From an uncultured Pelagibacteraceae bacterium (GTDB lineage: Bacteria > Pseudomonadota > Alphaproteobacteria > Pelagibacterales > Pelagibacteraceae): a stretch of 59,189 nucleotides of DNA. The translations under genes were made by a program, and so were the position numbers. Below are positions 35,681 to 44,920 of the stretch, in pieces. Where the stretch lies: NCBI GenBank assembly GCA_902594865.1, contig CACJNV010000007.1, positions 1-59,189 of the forward strand, in the 5' to 3' direction. The notes beneath the pieces are model-generated. The model did no database searches. It saw nothing but the letters and a program-made list of their open reading frames with translations, and had not been told where the DNA came from. Numbering within the stretch: position 1 is the stretch's first letter; each line of letters begins with the position of its first letter.

Positions 35681-36969
35681 TGTTAGTTTGGTTCCTTCCT
35701 TTGTTTTTATTATTTCTATTAATTGGCTTACCAGTATTTTTTGGTTTGTTAGCGGCACCAGGAATTTTACTTTGGTTAAATGACCAGGCCAGAGATGGTG
35801 CAATGTTGTATAGGAATATTTATAATGGAATAGATAGTTTCCCACTTATGGCTATTCCTTTTTTCATGTTAGCTGGGGAGTTGATGAATAGAGGGGGAAT
35901 AACACATCGTCTTGTAGAGTTTAGTCAGGCGATGATGGGTCATTTAAAAGGTGGTTTGGCTCATGTGAATGTATTGACTTCAATGTTATTTGCAGGTTTA
36001 TCAGGTTCAGCTGTAGCTGATACATCAGCAATTGGATCAATGCTTATTCCTGCAATGGAAAAGCAAGGATATACAAAAAAATTTGCAGCAGCTATTACTG
36101 CAGCTAGTTCAGTAATCGGGCCCATAATTCCACCCTCAGGTATAATGATTATTTATGCGTATGTAATGGGTGAGAGTGTTGCAGCATTATTTTTAGCAGG
36201 AATTGTACCTGGTATTTTAGTAGGAGTTAGTTTGATGGTCACAATAAAATTTATGGCTAAGAGATATAATTTCCCAGCAGTGACCGAAAAAACAACCTGG
36301 GGCCAAAGAGGTAAGGCATCTCTAAAAGCTTTTTTTCCTTTGATGACACCAGTAATAATTTTAGGTGGTATTCTTGGTGGAATTTTTACACCAACAGAAG
36401 CATCAGCTGTAGCAGCTGCTTACGCAATGTTTATCGGTCTATTTGTTTTAAGATCATTGAAATGGAAAGATGTTCCTAAAGTGATGACAAAAGCAGCGAT
36501 GGTATCTTCCGTTGTACTTCTTTTAGTTGGTGCTGCAATGGCTTTTAAAACTGTAGTTAGTTTATCTCATGCACCTGAGCATCTTGCTGCGTTCGTTTTA
36601 GGATTAACTGACAACCCGTATGTTTTATTGTTTCTTATAAATATTTTATTATTTGTTGTTGGAATGTTTTTAGATGCAGGCCCAGCGATAATTATCTTAG
36701 GACCAATTCTTGGACCAGTTTTTGTTGAGCTAGGAGTTCATCCTGTGCATTTTGCAATAATAATGTCGGTTAATTTGACAGTCGGTTTAGCAACTCCACC
36801 TATGGGTCTTGTATTATTTGTTGCATCTTCTGTTTCTGGGGAAAGAGTTGAAACAATAGCAAAAGCTATATTGCCATTCCTGGCAGTTGAAGCTATAATT
36901 ATATTTTTAATAACATATTTTCCATCAATCTCGATGACAATTCCTTTGCTTACTGGATTCGCAAAGTAA
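35680..36969 (+). CDS. dctM: TRAP transporter large membrane subunit (DctM)
   Basis: The 12-helix, Na+-coupled translocation subunit has 429 residues. Family features include FPLMAIPFFMLAGELMNRGGI, FAGLSGSAVADTSAIGSMLIPAM, SVIGPIIPPSGIMIIYAYV and GGIFTPTEASAVAAAYA (the ion and substrate-site loops), and VNLTVGLATPPMGL near the end. It acts with dctQ and the binding protein encoded downstream to import an organic acid or sugar acid. Confidence 0.95.
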   Translation: MLVWFLPLFLLFLLIGLPVFFGLLAAPGILLWLNDQARDGAMLYRNIYNGIDSFPLMAIPFFMLAGELMNRGGITHRLVEFSQAMMGHLKGGLAHVNVLTSMLFAGLSGSAVADTSAIGSMLIPAMEKQGYTKKFAAAITAASSVIGPIIPPSGIMIIYAYVMGESVAALFLAGIVPGILVGVSLMVTIKFMAKRYNFPAVTEKTTWGQRGKASLKAFFPLMTPVIILGGILGGIFTPTEASAVAAAYAMFIGLFVLRSLKWKDVPKVMTKAAMVSSVVLLLVGAAMAFKTVVSLSHAPEHLAAFVLGLTDNPYVLLFLINILLFVVGMFLDAGPAIIILGPILGPVFVELGVHPVHFAIIMSVNLTVGLATPPMGLVLFVASSVSGERVETIAKAILPFLAVEAIIIFLITYFPSISMTIPLLTGFAK

Positions 36970-37015
36970 ATTTGAATATTTTTGTTACTAGTCGATAGAC
37001 TCTCTAACTCAATTT

Positions 37016-37036
37016 AAGTATAGTTTTCATACATAA
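37016..37036. promoter_or_regulatory. Candidate operator, site 4 of the palindrome family, before dctP
   Basis: AAGTATAG, TTTTC and ATACATAA form the most symmetric copy (GTAT-n7-ATAC). It lies 24 bases before the dctP start and 46 bases after the dctM stop, so it would act on dctP alone. Being nearly on the ribosome-binding region, it would suit repression. Confidence 0.45.
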
Positions 37037-37060
37037 ATATTTAATGAGAGGGAAATAATT

Positions 37061-38113
37061 ATGAGCAAAATAATAAAATCATTTTTTTCGTTATTATTCT
37101 TAATTAGTTTTACTGCATCTGTTTCAGCTGCAGATTATAACTTGAGAATGACAATGAACTCTAATGATCAAGATGAAGATTATGATGGTGCTGTAGTATT
37201 TAAAAACTACGTAGAAGCAGCTTCAAATGGAAAAATAGCTGTAGAACTATTTGTAGGAACGCAGCTTTGTTCAAAAGGTGCTGAGTGTTTACAAGGTGTA
37301 TCTGATGGAAGTATAGATATTTACATTTCTACTTCTGGAGGTGCAGCAGGTGTATTCCCATATGTTCAAGTTTTAGATTTACCTTATCTAATGGCTGATG
37401 ACAGAATTGCTGAAGATGTAATGCAAGGTGATTTTGTAAGAACAATGAGAAAAATGGCTCTAAAAGATTCTAATGACTCAATCAGATTGATGACAATTGG
37501 AAATACTGGTGGATGGAGAAATTTTGCTAACACAAAAAGAAGAGTTGCAAACCCATCTGACATGAAAGGTTTAAAAATCAGAACAGTTGTAGCTGATTTA
37601 CCTCAGGAACTTGTAAGAGCATTAGGTGCATCTCCAACTCCTATTCCATGGCCTGAATTATTTACATCATTTCAAACTGGTGTAGTTGAAGGTTCTAAAA
37701 ATGGAATTACTGACATTATGAACATGAAGTTTCCTGATGCAGGTCTAAAATATGTTACTTTAGACGGTCATGCATACATGGGAGCATTATGGTGGATGAA
37801 CAATGCAAAATATCAATCGATGTCAACAGACCTTAAAAAAGTAGTGACTGATGGTTTCTATGCTTTGCAGCAAGCAACTTTTGCTTCTCCTAAAAGAAAA
37901 TCAATCAAAGCTTACGAGGACTTTGTAGCAGGTGGTGGAGATTTATATGTTCCAACGCCTGATCAAAAAGCTAGTTTTAAAAAAGAAGCTAGCCCAGTGT
38001 ATGATTGGTTTAAAGCTAATGTTAAAGGTGGAAAAGAAATTTTCAACGCTTTAACTAAAGCAGTAGCTAAAGCAGAGAAAAAGGCATCGAGCGCATACAA
38101 AAAAGATTTGTAA
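37061..38113 (+). CDS. dctP: TRAP transporter periplasmic binding protein (DctP)
   Basis: Extracytoplasmic binding protein of 350 residues with a signal peptide (FFSLLFLISFTASVSAADYN). The carboxylate-binding arginine is expected in GLKIRTVVADLPQELVRALG near residue 175, followed by TPIPWPELFTSFQTGVVEG. A QLCSKGAECLQG segment with two cysteines is unusual for the family. Ligand is unknown; uronates, aldonates or other sugar acids fit the neighbourhood. It has a good ribosome-binding site (GAGAGGGAAATAA), identical to that of the ABC binding-protein gene at 30.3 kb, and high-expression codon use. Confidence 0.93.
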   Translation: MSKIIKSFFSLLFLISFTASVSAADYNLRMTMNSNDQDEDYDGAVVFKNYVEAASNGKIAVELFVGTQLCSKGAECLQGVSDGSIDIYISTSGGAAGVFPYVQVLDLPYLMADDRIAEDVMQGDFVRTMRKMALKDSNDSIRLMTIGNTGGWRNFANTKRRVANPSDMKGLKIRTVVADLPQELVRALGASPTPIPWPELFTSFQTGVVEGSKNGITDIMNMKFPDAGLKYVTLDGHAYMGALWWMNNAKYQSMSTDLKKVVTDGFYALQQATFASPKRKSIKAYEDFVAGGGDLYVPTPDQKASFKKEASPVYDWFKANVKGGKEIFNALTKAVAKAEKKASSAYKKDL

Positions 38114-38125
38114 TTTCAAATTAAT

Positions 38126-38157
38126 ATAATGGGGCGGATTTTAGTTCGCCTCATTAT
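38126..38157. terminator. Hairpin between convergent dctP and Sel1 genes
   Basis: Arms ATAATGGGGCG and CGCCTCATTAT pair with one G-T and surround a ten-base loop. The hairpin starts 13 bases after the dctP stop and includes the stop codon of the convergent gene. No T run follows on either strand, so it may stop transcription weakly or protect the 3' end of the dctP message. Confidence 0.45.
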
Positions 38158-38624
38158 CTAAAGGGATATATCCAAGATTTATAATCTTTTATGAGAATAT
38201 GAGCTTTTTCAATTTGTTCAGGAGTCATTTTTTTAATAACTTCTTCTTGAGAAATTGCAGCATCAGGATCTCCACCAATAGCAGACAAACCGTACCACAT
38301 ATAAGCTCTAACAAGATCGGGAGCAGGAAGTCCTCTACCAATTTCGTAATACCACCCAACACCAGATTGAGCACCAGGATGACCTTTCATAGAAGATCTG
38401 AGATACCATTCAAAAGCTCTAACATCATCTCTTTCAACACCAAGACCCATAGCGTACATAATTCCAATAAGCTCTTCAGCATCAGCATTACCAGATCTAG
38501 CTGCTGGCATAAGTTCTTCCATAGCTTCTTTAAATTTTCCTTGCTCCATCAAATCTCGAGCATTTTCTATTTCTGCAAAAACTATGGATGGAAGAAACAA
38601 AAGTATAAAAAGATATTTAATCAT
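38154..38624 (-). CDS. Secreted Sel1-repeat protein
   Basis: This 156-residue protein has a signal peptide (IKYLFILLFLPSIVFA) and three Sel1-like TPR repeats: KEAMEELMPAARSGNADAEE, DDVRAFEWYLRSSMKGHPGA and DLVRAYMWYGLSAIGGDPDA. Such proteins act as periplasmic adaptors; the partner is unknown. The gene is divergent from a di-heme peroxidase gene and the two 5' ends are extremely close or overlap. Confidence 0.85.
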   Translation of the reverse strand: MIKYLFILLFLPSIVFAEIENARDLMEQGKFKEAMEELMPAARSGNADAEELIGIMYAMGLGVERDDVRAFEWYLRSSMKGHPGAQSGVGWYYEIGRGLPAPDLVRAYMWYGLSAIGGDPDAAISQEEVIKKMTPEQIEKAHILIKDYKSWIYPFR

Positions 38625-39962
38625 TTAAAAATAATAATATTTATAATTCCATTTTTAATTTCAGTAAATAAAACTTACGCAACTGATTTACCAAAACCAT
38701 TAAAGAGCGAAGATTTCCATCAAGTTGATATAGAAAAAGTTAAAATTGGAAGACTTTTATTTCATGATAAAATTTTATCTGCAAATCGAAATATTGCTTG
38801 CGCAACCTGCCATAGTCATGATCTAGGAGGTTCAGATGGACTTTCGTTAGGCATTGGTGAAGGAGGTCAAGGTATAGGATTAGAGAGAACTGCAGGTGAA
38901 GGCGATGATAAAATAAAAAAACGAATTCCAAGAAATGCTTTAGCTTTATGGAATTTAGGATTTAAAGACATAACTACCTTGTTGCATGACGGAAGAGTAA
39001 CTAAATCAAATATATTTGGTAACGGTTTTAATACACCTGCTCAAGAAGCTCTTCCTAAAGGACTTGATAATATAGTTGCAGTTCAAGCTTTGTTTCCAAT
39101 GACTAGACAGTTTGAGATGGCAGGAAATCCAGGTGAAAATGAAATTATAGGTTTAGTCTCAAAAGTTGGGAAAGATAGTATGAGAATTGATAGAGTATGG
39201 CCTGTAATTACACACAGAATTAGAGGAATTCCAGAGTATGTTGAGTTGTTTAAAAATGCTTTTGACGATGTTAACAGTCCTTTAGATATTAACATTACAC
39301 ATATTGTTAATTCAATTGCTGCATTTGAAATTCATGAATGGACATCTTTCGACTCTCCCTTTGATGAATATTTAAATGGAGATAAACAAGCTTTAACTTT
39401 AAAGCAAATAAATGGGATGAATTTATTTTATGGAAAAGCAAACTGTAGTTCTTGTCACTCAGGATCTTTGTTGTCAGATCAAAAATTTCATTCAATAGGA
39501 ATTCCACAATTTGGTCCTGGAAGGACACGACCTTTTGATCCTTATGCTCGTGACGTTGGACGAATGGTTGAAACGGACAATATTAACGATATGTATAAAT
39601 TTAAAACGCCAGCATTAAGAAATGTTTCTTTAACAGCTCCCTATGGTCATAATGGTGCTTATCCAACTTTAAAATCAATAATAAAGCATCATTTAAATCC
39701 AATAAAAATGAATAAGAATTGGAAACCTGAATATGCAAATTTACCTAAAGCACCTTGGTTAGAAGAAATTGATTTTGTAACTTTTTCAGACAAAAGGGAA
39801 CAAGACAGAATTCTATCAAGTATTGATATACAGCCTATAGAATTGAATGATAAAGAAATTGATCAACTTGTTTCTTTCCTCAAATCTTTAACTGGCAGAA
39901 GTGGAAATCAGAGACCGCTAGGTAAACCAGATAAAGTGCCAAGTGGGCTAAGTATTGATTAA
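38613..39962 (+). CDS. Di-heme cytochrome c peroxidase (MauG family)
   Basis: Periplasmic di-heme protein with heme sites CATCH near residue 68 and CSSCH near residue 287 (counting from 38613), as in bacterial cytochrome c peroxidases and MauG. A signal peptide (LKIIIFIIPFLISVNKTYA) precedes TDLPKPLK. No ATG, GTG or TTG is in frame near the signal peptide. The nearest in-frame ATG (38379) lies deep in the opposite-strand Sel1 gene. I place the start tentatively at an ATA codon (38613); ATT at 38646 or a small indel are alternatives. The reading frame itself is open further upstream, but that part is antisense and not credible protein. Confidence 0.78.
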   Translation: MFNHLKIIIFIIPFLISVNKTYATDLPKPLKSEDFHQVDIEKVKIGRLLFHDKILSANRNIACATCHSHDLGGSDGLSLGIGEGGQGIGLERTAGEGDDKIKKRIPRNALALWNLGFKDITTLLHDGRVTKSNIFGNGFNTPAQEALPKGLDNIVAVQALFPMTRQFEMAGNPGENEIIGLVSKVGKDSMRIDRVWPVITHRIRGIPEYVELFKNAFDDVNSPLDINITHIVNSIAAFEIHEWTSFDSPFDEYLNGDKQALTLKQINGMNLFYGKANCSSCHSGSLLSDQKFHSIGIPQFGPGRTRPFDPYARDVGRMVETDNINDMYKFKTPALRNVSLTAPYGHNGAYPTLKSIIKHHLNPIKMNKNWKPEYANLPKAPWLEEIDFVTFSDKREQDRILSSIDIQPIELNDKEIDQLVSFLKSLTGRSGNQRPLGKPDKVPSGLSID

Positions 39963-39992
39963 GTTTTTAAATTAAACTGATACAAACAGAAT

Positions 39993-41075
39993 ATGAAAAA
40001 AATAAAATATGGAATTATTGGAACAGGGACAATGGCTCGAGAACATATTTTAAATATATCATTAATTGATAATGCTGAAGTAGTTGCACTTGCTGATCCT
40101 CATGAAGATTCATTAAATCAGTGTAAAAAAATTCTAAAAACAAAAGTTTTTTGCTTTAAAAATCATTTAGAAATGATTGAAAAAAATATTGTTGATGTTT
40201 ACTTAATTTCATCTCCTAACTTTACTCATATAGAAATCTTGAAAGATGTAATCAAAACTAAAAAACACATATTAGTAGAAAAACCATTATGTGCTAATAC
40301 AAAAGATTGCTTAGAAATAAAAAAACTGACAAAAGATTATCCTTCAGTATTTTGGACTGCAATGGAGTATAGATATATGCCGCCAGTTTCAAAATTTATT
40401 AATGAAATTCATAATAACAAAATTGGTAATTTAAAAACTTTAACCATAAGGGAACATAGATTTCCTTTTTTAAAAAAAGTAAATGATTGGAATCGTTTTG
40501 AGAAAAATACTGGTGGTACACTTGTTGAAAAATGCTGCCATTTCTTTGATTTAATGAGATTGATTATCCAAAGTAAGCCACTAAGTGTTTATGCAAGTGG
40601 TGGTCAAGACGTTAACCATTTAGATGAAGTGTATAATGGAAAAAAGCCAGACATCATTGATAATGCCTATGTGATTGTAAACTTTGAAAATGGAGCAAGA
40701 AGTTTGCTTGAGCTTTGTATGTTTGCAGAAAATTCTGACATGCAAGAAGAGCTTGTAGCCACTGGAAATAAAGGAAAAATTGAAACTTCTGTGCCCTCCG
40801 ATGACTCAGGTAAAACCTCATCAAATATAAGAATTGGGATGAGAGATGGCAAAACACATGTTGAAAATATTGAAGTAGATAAAAAAATTCTTGAGGCCGG
40901 CCACCATCATGGATCTACTTACTACGAACACTTAGCTTTTTTGAAAGCTATTGAAAATAATTCAGATCCAGAGGTTTCATTAGATGATGGTTTAATTGCT
41001 GTTGCTGTGGGAGAGGCTGCAGAGCAGTCAATAAAACAAGGTCGATTAATAAATCTAGAAGAAATATTTAGTTAA
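39993..41075 (+). CDS. Gfo/Idh/MocA-family oxidoreductase
   Basis: Dehydrogenase of 360 residues. The Rossmann motif is IKYGIIGTGTMAREHILN, LVEKPLCANTKDC carries the EKP lysine near residue 95, and GGTLVEKCCHFFDLMRLI the catalytic His/Asp region near residue 172. A FENGARSLLELCMFAE segment follows. It is typical of sugar or inositol dehydrogenases, with the exact substrate unknown. It overlaps the convergent hydroxyacid dehydrogenase by eight bases. Confidence 0.87.
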   Translation: MKKIKYGIIGTGTMAREHILNISLIDNAEVVALADPHEDSLNQCKKILKTKVFCFKNHLEMIEKNIVDVYLISSPNFTHIEILKDVIKTKKHILVEKPLCANTKDCLEIKKLTKDYPSVFWTAMEYRYMPPVSKFINEIHNNKIGNLKTLTIREHRFPFLKKVNDWNRFEKNTGGTLVEKCCHFFDLMRLIIQSKPLSVYASGGQDVNHLDEVYNGKKPDIIDNAYVIVNFENGARSLLELCMFAENSDMQEELVATGNKGKIETSVPSDDSGKTSSNIRIGMRDGKTHVENIEVDKKILEAGHHHGSTYYEHLAFLKAIENNSDPEVSLDDGLIAVAVGEAAEQSIKQGRLINLEEIFS

Positions 41076-41991
41076 AAAAATCTGTAATTTTTTTAACTAT
41101 AAAGTCACTTACTCTAATGTTTGACTCATTTGTTACACCAGAAATATGGGGTGTTAATATACAATTCATACCTGGTTTTATTTTGTTATAAAATTCACTC
41201 TCTATTGGTTCTTTTTCAAACACGTCTAGAGCAAAGCCAGAAATATTATTGTTATTGTAAGCTTCAATTAAATCACTTTCATTTATTATGCTTCCTCTAG
41301 AAGTATTTATTATAATCGGTTTATTTTTCATTTGAGAAAATGACGATTTATTTATCATATTTTTGGTTTCATCTGTTAAAGGTAGGTGTATGGAAATGAT
41401 ATCTGATTTTTCATATATCTCCTTTAAACTTGATAATTTAGCATCAATTTCTTTATTATTTATTTCCTTAACATAAGGATCGTAAGCTAAAATCTTTAAA
41501 CCATTTTTTGAAGAATACTCAGCAACCTTTTTTCCAATTGTGCCAAATCCTATTATTCCTAAATACTTTTGGTTTATTTCTATAGATTTAATGGTTGTTC
41601 TTGGCCATTCACCTTTGATAGTTCCGTTATGAAACATTGGAATTTTTTTAATAAGAGACATTGATGAAGAAACAACATATTCAGCAACAGAGTCTGCATT
41701 CATTCCTGTAGCTGGTTGAACATGAATATTTTTATTTTTACAATAATCTGTATCAATATTGTCTAAACCAACACCCAGCCTTCCAATAAATTTTAATTTT
41801 AATGCATTTTTTAAAATATTTGAATTCACCTGAGTTTTATTTCTAACAATTAAACCATCATAATCTTTAACAATTGTTATTAGTTGTTTTTCATTTTCAC
41901 ATAATTTTTCATCATACATAACATCAAATTTTTTATTTAAATTTTCTAAACTATTTTGGTTGATGAATTCTGTAATTAAAATTTTAGTCAT
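41068..41991 (-). CDS. D-isomer 2-hydroxyacid dehydrogenase
   Basis: NAD-dependent dehydrogenase of 307 residues. It has GRLGVGLDNIDTDYCK, the nucleotide motif IIGFGTIGKKVAEY near residue 145, catalytic Arg in NTSRGSIINESDL, Glu in FEKEPIE and His in LTPHISGVTNES. It is the last gene of a four-gene minus-strand run that begins with a PanE-like reductase and contains two Fe(II)/2OG oxygenases, so it probably acts on a hydroxyacid made in that pathway. Confidence 0.87.
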   Translation of the reverse strand: MTKILITEFINQNSLENLNKKFDVMYDEKLCENEKQLITIVKDYDGLIVRNKTQVNSNILKNALKLKFIGRLGVGLDNIDTDYCKNKNIHVQPATGMNADSVAEYVVSSSMSLIKKIPMFHNGTIKGEWPRTTIKSIEINQKYLGIIGFGTIGKKVAEYSSKNGLKILAYDPYVKEINNKEIDAKLSSLKEIYEKSDIISIHLPLTDETKNMINKSSFSQMKNKPIIINTSRGSIINESDLIEAYNNNNISGFALDVFEKEPIESEFYNKIKPGMNCILTPHISGVTNESNIRVSDFIVKKITDFFN

Positions 41992-42005
41992 TAATTTTTT
42001 TAATA

Positions 42006-42986
42006 TTAAACTAAATTAGATAAGTCTTTTTTATTATTCTTATACGTTGGTAGAGGATACTTAAATGCATGTTTTCCGATACGTCTTTCTTTAGCGTTCT
42101 CCCAAAGAGTCAACCATTGTTTAAAATTTTGAACTTTAAGATTATTTTTATTTTTACTTCTAACATAAAAGTTTGGAAGCGGCTCCCTACCTGATGGTTG
42201 TCCTGCAACATTGTATCTTAAATCAGCACTAATTCTAAAATCATTTGATCTATTTGGTAATGAGCAGTGGATAGAATGTTTGTGCAATAATATTATATCA
42301 CCCACATTTGCTTCTAAATAAATGTGCTCCATATCATCAAGTAATTCACTATTTTTTAATTCTACCTGTCCTCTATATCCTGACACGTGGTTTAATAATC
42401 CCATTTTATTAATTTTTTTTACTGTAATCATACATCCATTCTTTTTAGTAGTTTTGGTGAAAGGAATCCACACTGTAACCATGTCAGTTAATTTTTGTCC
42501 TTTAGAATTTAAAACGGCAGCGTCTTGATGCCATGGTGTTCTACCACTTAAGCCGTCATGAATTGATCCTTTTGGTAATTTGTTTTCAGGTTGTTTGATT
42601 CTAGTATTTTGAACAGGGTTAGACATTATTTCTTTACCTAAAATTTTTTCTACTACATCTAAAATTCTTTTATTTGTAATTAAATTCCATAATGATTGAG
42701 TAGCGAAATAATCACTATCTCTTTTAACATGGTCTCTAGGTAATCTTGTATTAAAATATTGATCTAGATCATAAATATTAAGTTTTGATATATATGAATA
42801 TTTTCGTTTAAAATTTAAATTAAGAACTTTTTTAACCTCAGTTTTTTTTGCATACTTTTGAATGAGACAATCCATGACAAATTCCATATCATTAAGAACT
42901 GGTTTTAAGTCTCTTCTATAGTTAAGTATATTTTTGACAATTAAGTACCCATTCTCATATAATTTTTTATGAAGAGTATTTGTCAT
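42006..42986 (-). CDS. Phytanoyl-CoA dioxygenase (PhyH) family protein
   Basis: Fe(II)/2OG oxygenase of 326 residues. Iron ligands are in RTPWHQDAAVLNSKG (H-x-D near residue 154) and LHKHSIHCSLPNRS near residue 237; the 2OG arginine is in DFRISADLRYN. It is related to a class of marine PhyH-like enzymes acting on small metabolites, with unknown substrate. Directly upstream in the same run lies a second, different 2OG oxygenase, suggesting two successive hydroxylations or demethylations. Confidence 0.82.
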   Translation of the reverse strand: MTNTLHKKLYENGYLIVKNILNYRRDLKPVLNDMEFVMDCLIQKYAKKTEVKKVLNLNFKRKYSYISKLNIYDLDQYFNTRLPRDHVKRDSDYFATQSLWNLITNKRILDVVEKILGKEIMSNPVQNTRIKQPENKLPKGSIHDGLSGRTPWHQDAAVLNSKGQKLTDMVTVWIPFTKTTKKNGCMITVKKINKMGLLNHVSGYRGQVELKNSELLDDMEHIYLEANVGDIILLHKHSIHCSLPNRSNDFRISADLRYNVAGQPSGREPLPNFYVRSKNKNNLKVQNFKQWLTLWENAKERRIGKHAFKYPLPTYKNNKKDLSNLV

Positions 42987-43017
42987 TGTTAAAATTTATT
43001 TTATCATTGAAATAATT

Positions 43018-43887
43018 TCAATGGTTTGGTGCTGTGGTTAAATAGTTCGCGTCATGAAAAGAGGTCAACATTCTTTTTTTGTTGCTAACTATATGAGGAT
43101 AATACGAGATTCCTTTATAATTCCATATAACTGGTTTGTTTAAAGCATAACTTCCATAAATAAAAAAACGTTTTGGACAATTTTTCTCTATAAAGCGTTT
43201 TACTCCATGATAGGAATTTGGAGTAGATTGAAAAAAAACAACAGTTCCTTTTTTGGGTGTAAAAGACTTAACTATTTCTAGCTCATTTATTTTTGGAAAT
43301 CTTCTAAAACTCTTTCTTAAATTTTTTTTAGCCTTTTTCCTATAGATAGTTAGAGAGCCGCCATTCTTTTTTGGTATGTCAGTTAGATAAATTAAAAAAT
43401 TATATAACCTAGTTATATCATCCCTATGAGGTCTTAATCTATATCCTCCTTTTGATACTGAAAAATCTATATCTAAATTTACTTTAGGATTAGTATAATT
43501 ATTACCCAACATTTTTTTTAATTCATTAGAATTTAATTTTTTTTTAATAGTGAACTTTTTAGGATTAAAGAATTTTGGTTTATGTAAATTAACCCAAGAT
43601 CTATCTTTAAAATTTTTAATAAAAATACTTTCAATTTTTTTATAAAAAGTCTTGCTATTAAAAAGCTTAAAAAGTTTTGCAGAGTTAACTGAGTTTTTGA
43701 TATATGAATTAAAATTTTTCGAACCTTTATTTATTCTGCTTCTACCACCCATAATCATATCATCAAATGATTTAGAGTTACTGATTTCTTTAATTAATAA
43801 ATTACAGATACTTTTAGAAACAACATTGTCACCAACTAAAACTGGAAAGTTACTTTTGATTTTTTTTAATTTATTTGTACTAAGCAT
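43018..43887 (-). CDS. 2OG-Fe(II) oxygenase family protein
   Basis: Oxygenase of 289 residues with iron and cosubstrate motif YRLRPHRDDITRLYNFLIYL (H-x-D near residue 145). The second half GTVVFFQSTPNSYHGVKRF holds the distal histidine near residue 225, followed by CPKRFFIYGSYAL with the probable 2OG arginine. The N-terminal 100 residues are lysine- and asparagine-rich without a recognised domain. The start codon abuts the stop of the PanE-like gene, so the two are translated in tandem. Confidence 0.75.
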   Translation of the reverse strand: MLSTNKLKKIKSNFPVLVGDNVVSKSICNLLIKEISNSKSFDDMIMGGRSRINKGSKNFNSYIKNSVNSAKLFKLFNSKTFYKKIESIFIKNFKDRSWVNLHKPKFFNPKKFTIKKKLNSNELKKMLGNNYTNPKVNLDIDFSVSKGGYRLRPHRDDITRLYNFLIYLTDIPKKNGGSLTIYRKKAKKNLRKSFRRFPKINELEIVKSFTPKKGTVVFFQSTPNSYHGVKRFIEKNCPKRFFIYGSYALNKPVIWNYKGISYYPHIVSNKKRMLTSFHDANYLTTAPNH

Positions 43888-44832
43888 TTAGCTGTACATA
43901 CCTTCTTTCACTTTAATCATTTTATACATAAGGTCGTTTAATGGTGTCTTAACACCATGTTTTTTGCCTATTTTTGAAACAGCACCACTAATAAAATCAA
44001 TTTCAGTTTTTCTCTTATATTGGACATCAAAGGCCATTGAAGATTTGTTAGTTTGCATAGAATCTACAATTTTATTGAACATGAATAGACATTCATCTTC
44101 AGAAACATTTACACCATCAGCAAGTGCAACGTCTCTAGTTTCTAAAATTATTTCCTTACCCAAACCTCGAGATACTTCGTTTGCTTTATTATTTATATAT
44201 AAATCTGTATGATGAAGATCAAAAATTGCAGATAATGGTCCAATTGCTGTTAAAGCAAAAAGTTTCATCCATTTTCTTTTTTTTACATCTTCCGCAGCAA
44301 TCATTTCAAGATTATGTGCTGTAAAAGTATCTGCTATTTCTTTAATTCGATCAGTAATTCCTCCTTCGTACTCACCAATCCAAGATGGTAACGAACCATG
44401 ATTCATTATATGACCTGGTCCTAAAATATTTGAAGCTTGAGTAGTTGTCCCACCAATTACTTTTTCATTACCAACAATACCTTGAATAATTGCTTCATGA
44501 CCAATACCATTTTGAAAAGACATAAATACTGTTTTATCTCCTATGATATTTTTAATACTGTTTAATGCTGGCTCTAAAGCTGTAGCTTTACACATGACTA
44601 TTACAGCATCTACTTTATCTAACGAGGATGGATCTGAAGTGGCTTTAACTTTTATTACTCGATCTCCGCCATGTCCATCCATCTTTAAACCATCTTTATT
44701 AATTGCATCAACATGCTCCTTCCAAACATCAATTAAAATTACATTTAAACCTTTTTCTGCAAGCAAACCGCCAAACAAGCAACCCATAGCTCCTGCACCA
44801 AGCACAGCTACTTTCAAATTTTTGTTAATCAT
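43888..44832 (-). CDS. PanE/ApbA-like ketoacid reductase, altered substrate site
   Basis: NADP-dependent reductase of 314 residues. The Rossmann motif is VAVLGAGAMGCLFGGLL. MCKATALEPAL and SFQNGIGHE match PanE, as do the catalytic lysine region KRKWMKLFAL and the glutamate in KTEIDFISG. However, the asparagines that bind ketopantoate in PanE (the N-x3-N after the KL of this helix) read L and G here. It is therefore probably a reductase or dehydrogenase of another branched ketoacid. It heads a four-gene run with two oxygenases and a 2-hydroxyacid dehydrogenase, and an operator-like palindrome lies 24 bases upstream. Confidence 0.82.
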   Translation of the reverse strand: MINKNLKVAVLGAGAMGCLFGGLLAEKGLNVILIDVWKEHVDAINKDGLKMDGHGGDRVIKVKATSDPSSLDKVDAVIVMCKATALEPALNSIKNIIGDKTVFMSFQNGIGHEAIIQGIVGNEKVIGGTTTQASNILGPGHIMNHGSLPSWIGEYEGGITDRIKEIADTFTAHNLEMIAAEDVKKRKWMKLFALTAIGPLSAIFDLHHTDLYINNKANEVSRGLGKEIILETRDVALADGVNVSEDECLFMFNKIVDSMQTNKSSMAFDVQYKRKTEIDFISGAVSKIGKKHGVKTPLNDLMYKMIKVKEGMYS

Positions 44833-44855
44833 CGTTACCTTATTTAAAATTATTT

Positions 44856-44876
44856 ATGTATAGAAATTATATATAT
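44856..44876. promoter_or_regulatory. Candidate operator, site 2 of the palindrome family
   Basis: ATGTATAG, AAATT and ATATATAT lie midway between the divergent panE-like and DUF1907 genes, able to control both. It differs from site 1 at one base. GACAATATG also follows at 44885 and occurs directly before site 1 at 30380, so the similarity of the two regions extends beyond the palindrome. Confidence 0.55.
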
Positions 44877-44920
44877 TATCTATAGACAATATGCAAAATA
44901 AATTATAGCTTATTATCTTC

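Noticed and set aside
38199..38610. N-terminal extension of the di-heme peroxidase
   Set aside because: It is the antisense of the Sel1 protein gene, with low-complexity Ser/Phe/Asn translation, and it would bury the signal peptide.
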